A model generated the notes under the pieces. The model searched no databases and was not told where the DNA came from. It saw nothing but the letters and a program-made list of their open reading frames with translations. Source: Panaeolus papilionaceus (Eukaryota > Basidiomycota > Agaricomycetes > Agaricales). From it: a DNA stretch of 64,000 nt. The translations under genes were made by a program, and so were the position numbers. Below, piece by piece: positions 26,344-36,150 of the stretch; positions within the stretch are counted from its first letter, which is position 1, and the number at the start of each line of letters is the position of its first letter. Location: NCBI GenBank assembly GCA_015501605.1, contig JADNRZ010000002.1:1860001-1924000 (forward strand), given 5' to 3'.

Positions 26344-26806
26344 TCAGCAGCTAGCTGGGCAGACATAGTCGAATAGTAGCTGACCAATCTGTGTGAGAGG
26401 AAACAGCGAGTTGTTGGACAAGATTGCTATTTCTTCAGCATCTATAACATTGCTATGGCAGGTCTTTGTTCGGTCCCTCGTAGAAAAAATGTCCGAGACA
26501 CTGATGCGGAGGTCCCTCCACACCTTCACACTGAAATCAAAATGAACACTACTGGGCTTAAATCCCATGCAGGTAAAGCCGAGGAACGCACGAGACTTGT
26601 GCATACTCTTTGCACTTTAGCAACGAATATCTATAGGTAGATCCTGCATCAAGTACCAAAGAAACGGTTTCTTTGGGCTGGATAATCATTGTTGGTTGGG
26701 ACTCTTCTCCCTGTCCTATGGCGGGCGTCAATCGAAGCAAGACAGGCTCGTATGTGTCATTGATGAAGTCAAGGGAGATTTCGAATGGTATCGTGCTCGT
26801 TGGCAT
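26344..26806 (-). CDS. Small unknown protein with WRD motif, paralogue of the gene at 30050
   Basis: Two exons. The first encodes MPTSTIPFEISLDFINDTYEPVLLRL, then TMIIQPKETVSLVLDAGSTYRYSLLKCKEYAQVS. After an intron whose acceptor restores the frame, the second gives VKVWRDLRISVSDIFSTRDRT and ends PASC. About 130 residues, no signal peptide or membrane segment. The plan (beta-rich N-half, a Q/LQPxExxSLxLxxGxTYxY core, then xWRDLxxxVSxIF) is shared with the plus-strand gene at 30050-30488. The pattern alternates hydrophobic residues as in a small beta-sandwich. I do not recognise the family and assign no function. Confidence 0.68.
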
Positions 26807-27191
26807 TGCTATCCAATCAGACGATTTTTTTGCCCCACTCCAGGCTTTTATATGGTATTATTAGTGAAGTGGGGACTCGCATAATGATTCGATTCCCAAC
26901 AAAGAGCAGAGCCTGCGGCTGTGAATGCGAATCTTATTGTTCTTTTGGGCTTCCTTAAATCTTGTGCCTGCCGCTGGCCGAGTCCCAGTCTGTGAAAGCG
27001 GACGCTTATCTGAACTAAATTGATACCAAGCAGTGTATTTTACATGCATCACACGGTGCAAGGGAAAGGATATCAGATAGAAAGACCAGATCGAGTAGTA
27101 TGACTGTGATAGTATGAGCACTCCCAGGAATTCCTTCATCTCATAAAATCATGGTGGGTGTTCTGTGAAAGTCTGCGATCCCCGACTACTC
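26807..27191. other. Short intergenic region
   Basis: Upstream of the WRD protein and downstream of the NPC2-type gene, both on the minus strand. Nothing coding that I can support. Confidence 0.45.
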
Positions 27192-27940
27192 TTACCAGAG
27201 CTTCTGAAAGAAAGGGCGCTTCATAAAGTCAACCTTAAGCTTCAGGCATAACATATCATTGTCATCCGCCGTGTATGCCAGGACATCTACAACAAATTTG
27301 GCTATGGTGTGCTATCAGTATCCGTCGTTGGTCTGAAAGGAATGACTAACCTCTGGGAACCTCCTTGGGCAGGGCAACAGTATGTTCGACGGTATATTTG
27401 CCAGGTTCAATTGGACATTGAATGGAGGCATTGGCATTACGCCTGTCAAAAGCGTTTGTATCACAAGTCGTAAAGTCCGGGTACAAATAACTTACGCTTC
27501 TTCACACAGGTCAAACTGCTTGTGAAGGAGTTTCACGAGGCCAAGCTTAACGGTAACGTCGGCATAAGCGCCATCCTATCGAGCTGTTAGACACGACTAA
27601 TGTAAACGTTCAGTTAATCATATTTACCTCGATTCTCTCCTTGGCTGACCCTATCACCTTGACAGTAAGGTCCTTTCCTGGCTGTGGGGGATCTGGAGAG
27701 ACCTCGATAGATTCCAATTGAATAGCATCGGTATCAAGACCTGTTGAAAAGGTGTGCATAAGGTTTCATGTTAGAGCGCAATGTTCACAAACCACAATCC
27801 TCGTAGCTCCAGCCTTCGTAAGTATGAACTTGTTCAGGTGGAGACACCTGGTTGAGCATGGGTAGTTGCTCAGAGGTTGTCAAGGCCAAAGCGCCAGAGA
27901 GGATGGACAAAGATGAAATCAAAGCAAATGAGAGCCTCAT
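27192..27940 (-). CDS. Phosphatidylglycerol/phosphatidylinositol transfer protein (ML domain, NPC2-like)
   Basis: Secreted or vacuolar lipid-binding protein of the MD-2-related/NPC2 family; yeast Npc2 carries sterols. The signal peptide is MRLSFALISSLSILSGALALTTS. The ML domain then reads YEGWSYEDCGLDTDAIQLESIEVSPDPPQPGKDLTV, IEDGAYADVTVKLGLVKLLHKQFDLCEEA, ASIQCPIEPGKYTVEHTVALPKEVPEAKFVVDVLAYTADD and MLCLKLKVDF. The Cys residues in EDCG, DLCEE, QCPI and MLCLK are where the family has its disulphides. It ends FMKRPFFQKLW. About four introns; roughly 178 residues. It is divergent from the four-TM gene at 28119. Confidence 0.92.
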
Positions 27941-28118
27941 AATGATAGTTGTGGTGGTGGTTGGGAGTCAAAGAGGTGGACAGGTCGTATATTATGGTGA
28001 ACTCAAATGAAGAACCGACCGACAGCGTCTTGTCAGAGTCGTCCGAGTTCGAGTAACGTGACTAAGGCCTTATGAGTGACGTACTGAAGGGGCCATTTGA
28101 TTACATAATCATATAATT

Positions 28119-29413
28119 ATGGATAGCCGCAAAGGACAGGCAGTGTCCCTTGTTACTCACCAACCGTTGACGGTCATCTTCGCCGTCATCTACTCTTTCT
28201 TCTCTACTTCCATCTTCCTAATAATGAAAGCAAGGGAGTACTGCTGTTGTGCAATTCCAGTCGTGAATGCAGGAATATATGCAGCTTTAATTGAGCAACT
28301 CAGCCTTGGTGTCCTGGTAGGCACCTTGTCAATTGCCACACCATCCAGTCAGTCTTCTTTGACAAATTTCAGACTTCATTCAAAATTAAATTACATTTTG
28401 TTTCTTAGTTGTTGGTGCCGCAACCCCATCATTTGCACCTTGGCTCTTGGGAATCATTGCGTACGTCGCTGCTGGAGTTCAAATCCTAGGTTTTATTGGC
28501 GTTTCACGGGTATGGCAGTCTCAGCGAAACAAGCGACAGACCACTTATAAAATGTATAAATTAGGAAAAAACCGCTTTATACAAACGATATGTTACCCTT
28601 CACGGTATCGCCACAGCCGCTGCTTTTTCTATAGCCGCTGTCTGGGCAATTATATCCGCTACCCGCCATTCTGCCGCGAAGGCGAAATGCATCAACGACT
28701 TCTTCACATCCTCAGATGGTACGAGTGCGAGTGAAGGTGATACACTTTGTACGATCTTCCCTTGGGTGGATGTTGGTATTATGGGCGCACTTTGGGTTAT
28801 ACTAGCCATCCTCCATGTTTGTGTTTCTTCTCTTTGATCTGCACCTGCTAACCTTTTGTGAAGGCTTATCTGTTCGTGGTTCTCTCATCATATGGCAAAA
28901 GTCAGCGCCGCGATCATGATCAATATGACCGAGTGTACGACCCTACCCAACCTCTTACAGAGAGTATACCTTTACAGAATGACCCCTGGGATTCCCGTCC
29001 CTCCGATGATTATCACGACAAACCGGGTTATGCTGACCGTGACTACAAACATGCGCGACAGCCAAGTGCAATGAGCGCCTCAGAGGTACTCAGTCAACAA
29101 TATCAGGAACCCAAAGATTCTTTTGCGCAGAATTACTCATTATCCCAGGAGCCTGACTATCCATCATATGCCCACACGCCTGCATCTGTTCCAACCCCTA
29201 CTGCCAACCACTATCAGACTGCCTACTCGAGTAATAATGGTCTAGAACGTCCATCTCAAGCACAACCTCATCCTGGTGAGTTTCGTGCTTCCTAAATCTG
29301 TTGCAACGAGTCATTCATACTGGTCTGTAAACCCATCCTTCTACTTTTGACGCTATGCTCATATCCTCGTAGCTGAGGGGTCCTTTAGAAGGAAAACACC
29401 ACGGATTGGATGA
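28119..29413 (+). CDS. Four-transmembrane protein of unknown function with long cytoplasmic tail
   Basis: Helices are visible at LTVIFAVIYSFFSTSIFLIM, VVNAGIYAALIEQLSLGVLVG, WLLGIIAYVAAGVQILGFIGV (after an intron), a fourth near GIATAAAFSIAAVWAIISA and a last near VDVGIMGALWVILAILHAYLFVVL. That makes four or five, depending on the first. A luminal loop carries two Cys (KAKCINDFF, DTLCTIFPW). The C-terminal 140 residues are polar (SYGKSQRRDHDQYDRVYDP...) with many Tyr and Pro, probably cytoplasmic, ending RRKTPRIG after an intron at about 29278-29372. The arrangement resembles fungal MARVEL/tetraspan-like plasma membrane proteins. I cannot assign a function. Confidence 0.75.
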
Positions 29414-30049
29414 ATAAATTGTGCTTTGACATATTTTTCAACTCTGAATAGTCTTAACACAGGCGCTCTGTACAATAATTTCGGTTAATACCCTGCGGAC
29501 ATTTTTAACGAACTCATTCGCGAGGATATCGTGTATATACAACCCCTCCTTGTTAGTAAACATCCCTTTTGGAGCGAGGCTAGGGAAAAATAATCCGCAA
29601 ACCAAGCCTGGCCTCGTTGCTGATGCATGCCTTGGCTTCTTGATTCACCCTGCAGTCAACTGGCCTCTTCCCCGCGTTGACCCTTCACATGGGCAGATGG
29701 GCATATTCTCACTGTTCGAAACAATAGCAGACCATTAAATTTGTGTATTGAGCATTCCTACGCTCGTTTCCCCGCTTCGCCTATCCACACATCTGTTTTT
29801 ATTGTCTCTATACACCGTGTGTCTGGCTCTGACATACAATTGTCTCCATTCCGCTGCTATCAGGGCTCAGTAAAGTACACTCCATTTTTTACTGATCAGT
29901 TTAAAAGGCTGTACTTCTTCGAAACTGTTTCTAATTCCTTTCCTCCTCTTTTTATCTCCCTTGCTGTATTTTTATTGGTCATTTTATTCATTCTATTTTT
30001 TTTGTGCTTTTTCTTTTAGCGTCAGGAACGCCTACATTTACGACTCGTA
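29414..30049. other. Intergenic region, pyrimidine-rich
   Basis: A C/T-rich strand from about 29750 to 30020 precedes the WRD gene at 30050, a common layout of fungal promoters. One 92-codon frame (29741-30019) consists of hydrophobic residues encoded by T-rich sequence and is probably not real. Confidence 0.5.
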
Positions 30050-30488
30050 ATGCCGGCCCCAGTAGACAGCTACGACGTTATTCTTACATTTGCCAACGAT
30101 ATGCACGATATGATATCCATCCAGCTACTGCGAGACTATGGGAGATGCCCCTCCAAAGCTGTTGTTTTGCAACCAGGCGAAAGCCAATCCTTGATTCTTG
30201 AATCTGGCGCCACCTACCAATACGCGGTGAAATCGCACACCAAGGTGGCGAATGTATCGTATGTCAACTTGAATGGCTTGCTACTTATACACACATACTG
30301 ATTAGATTCTCTTCTATATAAGGGCGCGATCATGGAGGGACATACATTGCTACGTATCACATCTCTTCACCACTCGGATACCTCCCGATCGTGACACTTC
30401 ATCTACAATCTCTCCAACGCCGCTAAATGGTCTGAAAGTTGATCGTCTTTGGATGGATAACTGCTTCGATATATGGGATGGGCTATGA
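30050..30488 (+). CDS. Small unknown protein with WRD motif, paralogue of the gene at 26344
   Basis: Exon 1 encodes MPAPVDSYDVILTFANDMHDMISIQLL, then KAVVLQPGESQSLILESGATYQYAVKSHTKVANVS. An intron starting GTATGT and ending ATAAG joins it to ARSWRDIHCYVSHLFTTRIPPDRDTS, with a final NCFDIWDGL. About 120 residues. Intron position (inside the Ser codon before the WRD block), N-terminal pattern (Y/FDxxLxFxND) and the QPxExxSLxLxxGxTYxY core all match the minus-strand gene 3.2 kb to the left. The pair is inverted around the NPC2-type and four-TM genes. No known domain recognised. Confidence 0.68.
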
Positions 30489-30849
30489 CAAAGAATGTTG
30501 CACGGTAAGCTAGGACACATATCGGATATGGCGCACTGACGAATCAGCTGCCAGATTGTCATGTAGTTTACGACCCTGACGAGACACACATACTGTACAG
30601 ATTAGTCATTATAATTATTGCATTGGACGATTCTACTTGTGAAGATACAATTAAAGGCATGAAAGGCCAACGCATCCACTTCACAGAAAGCCAGAGTCTA
30701 GACAGCTGTGAGGATGGCTTGTCATTTGTAAGTAAGGCTGTGTGGTGTAATTGGATGTGCTTGGACTAGTTGTAGATGCGATTGGAATGGCAAAGCGGAT
30801 AATATATTAATGATGTTCCTTATAACAATAGACGGTCGATAGAGTGGCA
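30489..30849. other. Convergent intergenic region
   Basis: Between the plus-strand WRD gene and the minus-strand bL17m gene. Nothing coding that I can support. Confidence 0.45.
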
Positions 30850-31853
30850 TTAGGAAAGAACTGGGCTCCTCGTCAGTGCGTTTTCCTTGCTAAAAACGAT
30901 CTTCTTGTTTGCGCTCCGCTGACCTAATGATGATCCTGAGCTTGGTGCAAAAGCAGCTCTAGCAATGTCGAGGGCAGAGCGAGTATCTGTTATACCCTTG
31001 TGACCGGCATGGCGCCTGGGAGCGTGGGCGTGAACGTTTTTGGCCTTCAGTTCTTCATGCAGAGTTCTAAAAGCCATCGGGGTTGCAACAAGCTCCTCCT
31101 GTTACGCTCTTAGTACCAGATCCTATTGAAGGACAATTACTTACTGCATATTCAGAGGCTTTTTTGCTGAGTTCTTGGGTTGCGTCTGGTCCGCGGTAGC
31201 GCAAGACCTTGCGCAAATTCCACAGCGTCTTGGGCTGTAGCATTGAGCTCTTCTGCGTACCAGGTACTATGGCAGACCTGGCTTTCTCCGCAGAGACACC
31301 ATCGGACAAAAGAGTTTGAGGCCCTGTCCCTGACAACTCGGCCTTGACCGTTTCCCGTCCCACTGCTCTTGCCGTCATTTCGAAACGAAGGTCCCGGGGG
31401 TTGTCCACCAATTCCAGAATGGCATGGGGGGCATTGTCACCTTGCCTGTTACCAAATTTGTGTATACGCGTATACCCCCCACTTCTTTCAGCGTAGCGTT
31501 GGGCAAAAGTCGTAAAAAGTTTGGGAACGACAGATTGCTTGAGGAGGAAGGCAGAAGCGCGTTCAATGGATCCGTTTCCACCCTTCTTGCCCATTGTGAT
31601 AATCTGTTTGCTTGGTCAGCTCGCTGAAGTATGACTGAACGCGCTTCAGTACCTTCTCTGCCAGTCTAGCAGCATCCCGAGCTTTTGGGAGAGTGGTCTT
31701 AATTTGTTCATGCTCGAAGAGAGAAGTGACCAAATTCCTGAAATTTCTATGAGCCCATATTTTCAAAAGAGATGCGTTTATACTTTACCGTAACATGAGG
31801 TCTCTATGGGAAGACGTCCTTGAAAACTTGCGGAATGCTACGCCGTGCTTCAT
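30850..31853 (-). CDS. Mitochondrial large-subunit ribosomal protein bL17m
   Basis: Mitoribosomal homologue of bacterial L17 (yeast MRPL8). The first exon MKHGVAFRKFSRTSSHRDLMLR and second NLVTSLFEHEQIKTTLPKARDAARLAEK join to IITMGKKGGNGSIERASAF, which is the L17 core (bacterial: MRHRxxGRKLGRxxxHRxALxRNL...). The sequence then runs KLFTTFAQRYAERSGGYTRIHKFGNRQGDNAPHAILELVDNPRDLRFEMTARAVG. A fungal C-terminal extension of about 150 residues follows, including KTLWNLRKVLRYRGPDATQEL and a basic tail with HAPRRHAGHKG. Four exons. The start at 31853 is required by the L17 N-terminus; there is no long presequence, as in other bL17m proteins. Confidence 0.9.
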
Positions 31854-32091
31854 CTTGAATCCAACTTGAATGGTTGCAAAATGAAATGCTTCACAAAACG
31901 GAACAGTGTCAAAAAAGCAACTTATGTAATATATTGCTGCATATGGTTGAGAGCCCCTGAGTATTATTACTGCACACAGAAACTTCTCACTTATAATTGA
32001 TCCTAAGCTTCCAGTCCTCGTATTTTTATATGAATCTCGGAGCATGCAAGTCATTCTAAAAAATATATGTGTATTTCTACTCTTGGCTGCA

Positions 32092-33414
32092 TTACGCAGC
32101 GAAGGGGTGCCGGGTAACACCCTTGAATAATCCGGACAGATCCACCAGGAATATGTCCCCAGAGTCGCTGTAGGTCTTTTGCCGGCCTGCGTCTCCTCCA
32201 ATAGCACCACAGTGGGCGGTGGTCACATAAAGTTGGTCATTTCCGGGTCCTAATGTAGTTTGATGAGTTGAGATCAAAAATAGAGCTGCCAATCATATCT
32301 CTACCTCCAAAACAGCAAGACGTAATATTTAATGCAGTAGGGAATCTTATTTCCAGGTCAAGGTCCCCGCTGGGAGTAAACCGGGTAATGCAAGAGCCTC
32401 CCCATCTACGTTTGTTAATGCTTGAGGTTAAGTGAGGTTTCTACAAAAAACAACTTTACTCACCTGGCACTCCACACGCCACCTTGATCATCCACGCAAA
32501 GACCATCGCAATACGTTTTCTCCGGAAAGCCCTTCTCCAACGCATCAACAAATACACGACGGTCGCTCAACTCCCCGTCGTCGTAATCGTATGCGTAAAT
32601 CTTATTTACAAGGGAGTCTGTGAAATAGCTGTAGTAGCCAGTTCAAGCGGATATAGATATCCAATAGTATCAGCACACGCACAATGTCTTTTCGTCGGGG
32701 CTCCAACCAAGACCGTTCGAATCCTATCACAAGATCGCTCAGATTAGTGGTTGAGATCCTGATAGAGAAATCACGTCAACTTGCAGTAAATGGTCCCTCA
32801 TCCACAGCACAGCAGAGACAAGTTGCAGGATCGTACTTGTACAGCCTGCCGGGTACATTTGCTTCTCGGTTCTCTATTGTCCCGGCGAAGAAACGTCCTT
32901 TGCTATCGCACGCACCGTCATTAAACCGCGTAAAAGGGACATCTTGTACAGCAAGTGGGGTGCCTAAGTAAGTGATGGCTGATTTGTTATCCAGAAGGCC
33001 AAAACCTTGGGCAGCAGCGCAGGCCAACTGATCACCGAGTGAGCACCAGAAGAACACTTTATCCACAGGCACCTACACCATGTCCGCTTTTGCGTAATGC
33101 CAAACAAGACACAGGCTCAGGATAGAGCTCGCTCGTTACTTCCATGTTTAACGTGTTAACATGAAAGACCTGTGTATTGGAGCATACATCGATGAGAAGG
33201 TTTGGACGTCAACAAGTATGAGGCATATTTGCCTTGCGTTCAGAGATATCGACAAAATGGAGAATAGATGTCAATGGGTCGTACAAGGGACCTGCCAGAG
33301 GTGCTGAGCAAGAATGTAGCTACTATGCCTATATAGCAGCCGCTTACCCTCGCCGAGTGTACACCCAACTTTAAGCCAAGGATGTTCAACGACGATTATG
33401 TTCGGTGAAGACAT
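32092..33414 (-). CDS. SMP-30/gluconolactonase/LRE-like (regucalcin family) beta-propeller protein
   Basis: Six-bladed beta-propeller lactonase family. The start at 33414 gives MSSPNIIVVEHPWLKVGCTLGEGPLYDPLTSILHFVDISERK, with the metal Glu in LGEGP. Next come VFHVNTLNMEVTSELYPEPVSCLALRKSGHG and LACAAAQGFGLLD. FTRFNDGACDSKGRFFAGTI holds the second metal ligand, Asn of NDGA. SNGLGWSPDEKTFYFTDSLVNKIYAYDYDDG holds the third, Asp of TDS. YCDGLCVDDQGGVWSARWGGSCITRFTPSGDL follows, and the end is GVTRHPFAA. About 320 residues, seven or more introns. Two of the introns can only be placed as GC-AG introns (see separate entries). Substrate is not predictable: lactones of sugar acids are the usual range. 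Confidence 0.88.
32724..32784 (-). other. GC-AG intron in the SMP-30-like gene
   Basis: The exon ends GGACCATTTACT and is followed by GCAAGT, the standard GC-donor sequence; the acceptor is GATAG before GATTCGAACGG. This join keeps the frame and produces FTDSNGLGWSPD, the family motif. The only nearby GT donor (AAGTTGAC) gives the wrong phase. 61 nt. Confidence 0.75.
33170..33232 (-). other. GC-AG intron in the SMP-30-like gene, second case
   Basis: The exon ends GAACGCAAG and the intron starts GCAAATATG; the acceptor is ATACACAG. Joining gives DISERKVFHVN, as in family members. Any GT in the region either leads to a stop (TGA after HTC) or breaks the frame. 63 nt. Confidence 0.68.
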
Positions 33415-33797
33415 GTGGACGATGGAGGAGACGAGATGGAACACAGAGAAGTCTTGAAGGAGAAACCTTGGCAGCGTCTTATATGTCCGGGCACGGAATA
33501 GAAAAGAATAGATTTAACTTAACCGTATCGAAATTGGAACTTCTCGGATATATCAACAGTAGCATGAGTTATGCTCATCCCTAAATCCCATGCTTGGATT
33601 GAAGAGAATGCGCTATATCTACTGACCCTACCATATCATATCAGCACGCAATTTTAAGAGTGTCCGGAATAGCTACAAGAGTCGAAACAATCGAGATTTG
33701 GTGGTAAAATTGTCTAGTACGGAGTATTCCGAGTCACCGAAACATGATTAATGGTATTGATGAAGAGAGCAAATTAATGTGCTAAAGAGCGGCGTTG
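33415..33797. other. Intergenic region, nothing identified
   Basis: Upstream of the SMP-30-like gene and downstream of the acyl carrier protein gene, both minus strand. No supported coding sequence. Confidence 0.45.
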
Positions 33798-34354
33798 TCA
33801 GAAAAGTGTCACGCGGAGAGGAAAAAAGAACTTCGAACCTTCAGGTGTTTTGGCAATGTAGTCAATAGCTATGTGCTACGTCAGCGGAACAATCCGCAAC
33901 AAATGGGAGCTTTAAAAAGTACCTTGTTGAACGGTCCGGATTTCGTCTGCTTCTGCGTCGGGGATTTCAATAGCAAACTCCTGTTAAATAGTAAGCAAAG
34001 GTTGCTTGTATCTCATGGTGTGATACTGACTTCTTCAACGGCCATCATGACCTCAACTGCGTCCAAGCTGTCAAGCCCAAGGTCTTTGTCGAATGACGCA
34101 GACGTTGAGAGCTATTCAAAAGGTAAACACTCTAGAAAAATAAAACGCGAATGAGGAGAAAAAATCACTTTGGATGGGTCGATTTTCTCATAGCCCTTGA
34201 GAGTCTCGAGAACACGAGAGGTAATATCGTCTTTTGAGAGAGCTCCACCAGCAGAGTACATGGCACGAGGAACCCACCGCGTGCTGACTGTAGGCGCACT
34301 CCTGGTGACGCGGAGGAGGGGAGCAGCCCGGGACAGAAGACGAGAGAAGGACAT
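33798..34354 (-). CDS. ACP1: Mitochondrial acyl carrier protein
   Basis: Phosphopantetheine carrier of mitochondrial fatty acid synthesis; also a complex I subunit and a partner of LYR proteins. The presequence is MSFSRLLSRAAPLLRVTRSAPTVSTRWVPRAMYSAGG. The acyl carrier fold begins at LSKDDITSRVLETLKGYEKIDPSK and continues LSTSASFDKDLGLDSLDAVEVMMAVEE with the attachment Ser in GLDSLD. EFAIEIPDAEADEIRTVQQAIDYIAKTPEG follows. The last exon runs on to GSKFFFPLRVTLF, a slightly longer tail than usual. Three introns. It lies head-to-head with the ribosomal protein gene at 34977. Confidence 0.94.
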
Positions 34355-34976
34355 GGTGTTAATGCAAAAAAAAAAAAAAGGACACTTGACGCGAAAGAGA
34401 ATTAAACAACAAACTAAACGCCTGACCCAATACCATTTGCTAACTCATCCCGGCGGTTTCCGGCTTAATTTCAATTATATTGATTTTATAATATAGGTAA
34501 TTCATAAATAATCAATAATTTACTTACATACAGAATTCATCAATGATAAGTAACAACTGTCGAGTTTCCTAAATAGACGGCGACGCGGGGAAGCTAAGCG
34601 GGCACTTGGTTCAAGGGTACGAACTCGACGACACCACACATCTCCTCCATTTTCATAAGTATTCCAAGCATCATCAAAGTTCCTGGAGGAAAGAAACTCA
34701 GTAAATCGTGTTTAAAGTGGGTTGTAGCTTAAGAAACCATGTTCGGAGTTTGCCGAACTCGACTATGCAGTACCCAAATTAAGGTTTGGGCCCTTGTAAG
34801 CCACATTGGTTTCTCCTAGCCGCCCTAAACGTTCAACTCCTCAAGGTGAGAGTGCTGCTGGGTGATCACCGACGTTGCCGCTAAACTTATCTTATTTTCA
34901 CTTTATAGGTTGGTTGTCAATTGCGCGCTGTCACTTGCGGCAAAAGCTGATTTTTACTGAATGTAGATCCACGACA
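34355..34976. promoter_or_regulatory. Divergent upstream region of mitochondrial ACP and ribosomal protein uL13
   Basis: About 620 bp with no recognisable gene. A poly-A run at 34367-34379 is in the ACP 5' leader. A 6-bp perfect inverted repeat GTTCGG/CCGAAC with a 6-nt spacer lies at 34741-34758. A CCCTAA element is described separately. Confidence 0.5.
34820..34831 (+). promoter_or_regulatory. CCCTAA (telomeric-unit, Tbf1-type) element upstream of uL13
   Basis: GCCGCCCTAAAC contains a CCCTAA core about 150 bp before the start codon. In many fungi outside Saccharomyces, ribosomal protein promoters carry ARCCCTAA-like sites bound by Tbf1. This single copy is only a partial match and its function is inferred. 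Confidence 0.35.
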
Positions 34977-35759
34977 ATGGCCACTTTCTCCTCGACACCC
35001 ATCGTAATTGATGGCAAGGGTCACCTCCTTGGTCGATTGGCCTCCATCATCTCCAAGCAGATTCTGTCCGGCCAGAAAATCGTTGTGGTTAGATGCGAGG
35101 AAATTAACATCTCGGGTAGCTTCTTCCGCAACAAGGTATGTAATTGTAATTGGTGTACATTATCTGACGGAAATGATGAACGTCTCGACTTTGAATTAGC
35201 TCCGCTACCACAATTTCCTCCACAAGCGCCATATTGTCAACCCCAAAAAGTCGGGTCCCTTCCATCACCGTGCGCCATCCAAGATCTTGTACCGCGCCAT
35301 CCGAGGTATGACCCCACACAAGACTGCTCGGGGAGCTGCTGCCCTCGAACGCCTCAAGCTCTTTGAAGGAGTTCCCCCACCTTACGATAAGAAGAAGCGA
35401 ATGGTGGTTCCTGAGGCTCTGCGTGTGCTGAGGTTGAAGCCTGGTCGCAAATACTGCACAGTGAAGGTGCGTATCATTATGGATGGACTTTGGGGAAGGA
35501 TCAGACTGATGTTGAGTTATGTATAGCGCCTCTCACACGAAGTTGGCTGGGGATACAAGGATGTTGTGGACCGCCTTGAAGAAAAGAGGAAGATCAAGGC
35601 TCAGGCCTTCCACGAACGCAAAGTGAGTTAGCGATGATTTTGTTTTGAATAGCGGTTCATTAATGAACATTTAAATAGCTTGCAGCAATCAAGTTGCGTC
35701 AAAAGGCGATTGCAGACAGCGGACCATCATTCGAACAGCTGAGCCAGCTGGGTTACTAG
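34977..35759 (+). CDS. RPL16: 60S ribosomal protein uL13 (L16/L13a)
   Basis: Large-subunit cytosolic ribosomal protein. The start at 34977 gives [53 protein letters not shown]. After the intron the sequence continues [89 protein letters not shown], then [32 protein letters not shown] and [26 protein letters not shown]. Four exons, about 200 residues, the complete family length. I inspected the introns for box C/D or H/ACA snoRNA signals, which often occur in such genes, and did not find a clear one. Its upstream region is shared with mitochondrial ACP. Confidence 0.97.
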
Positions 35760-36150
35760 AGTAGAGACATATGATAATGATGTTGAAAAAGGTGGTCCTT
35801 CATTGCCCTATGCACGCCCTACTACTACATATGTACTCGATACTGGTTGATGATGATACTATGAGCTTATGCCCTCGATTTCCTTTTAATTGGTTGTTTT
35901 TTTATATTTTTTTTACACTTTTTATTTTGAAATAAGTGGAGGAAGAAGATAAAAATAAAAAGCAAGAAAAAGAGAAAATAATAAAATTCGGACAACTCCG
36001 AGGGTATAAGGGAATTTGTTGATCGCACTCCCACAGTCTGCTCAAACGTCTTTTGCTTTTGACTTCGATTTTTCTTTTTCATCTCCCTTCCCCTCCCGAC
36101 TTCCTCTTTCTCTCTCTCTCTCCCTCTTTCCCCTCTCTTTCCTACCTATC
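35760..36150. other. Intergenic region with T-rich and CT-rich promoter tract
   Basis: The 3' end of uL13 is followed by a T/A-rich stretch. From about 36060 to 36145 there is a strong C/T run on the plus strand just ahead of the KH gene start, a common fungal core-promoter feature. Confidence 0.5.

Noticed and set aside
34741..34826. Short upstream reading frame MFGVCRTRLC... or a small structured RNA ahead of uL13
   Set aside because: A 6-bp stem and a 25-codon frame are within chance expectation; no snRNA or snoRNA box sequences were found.
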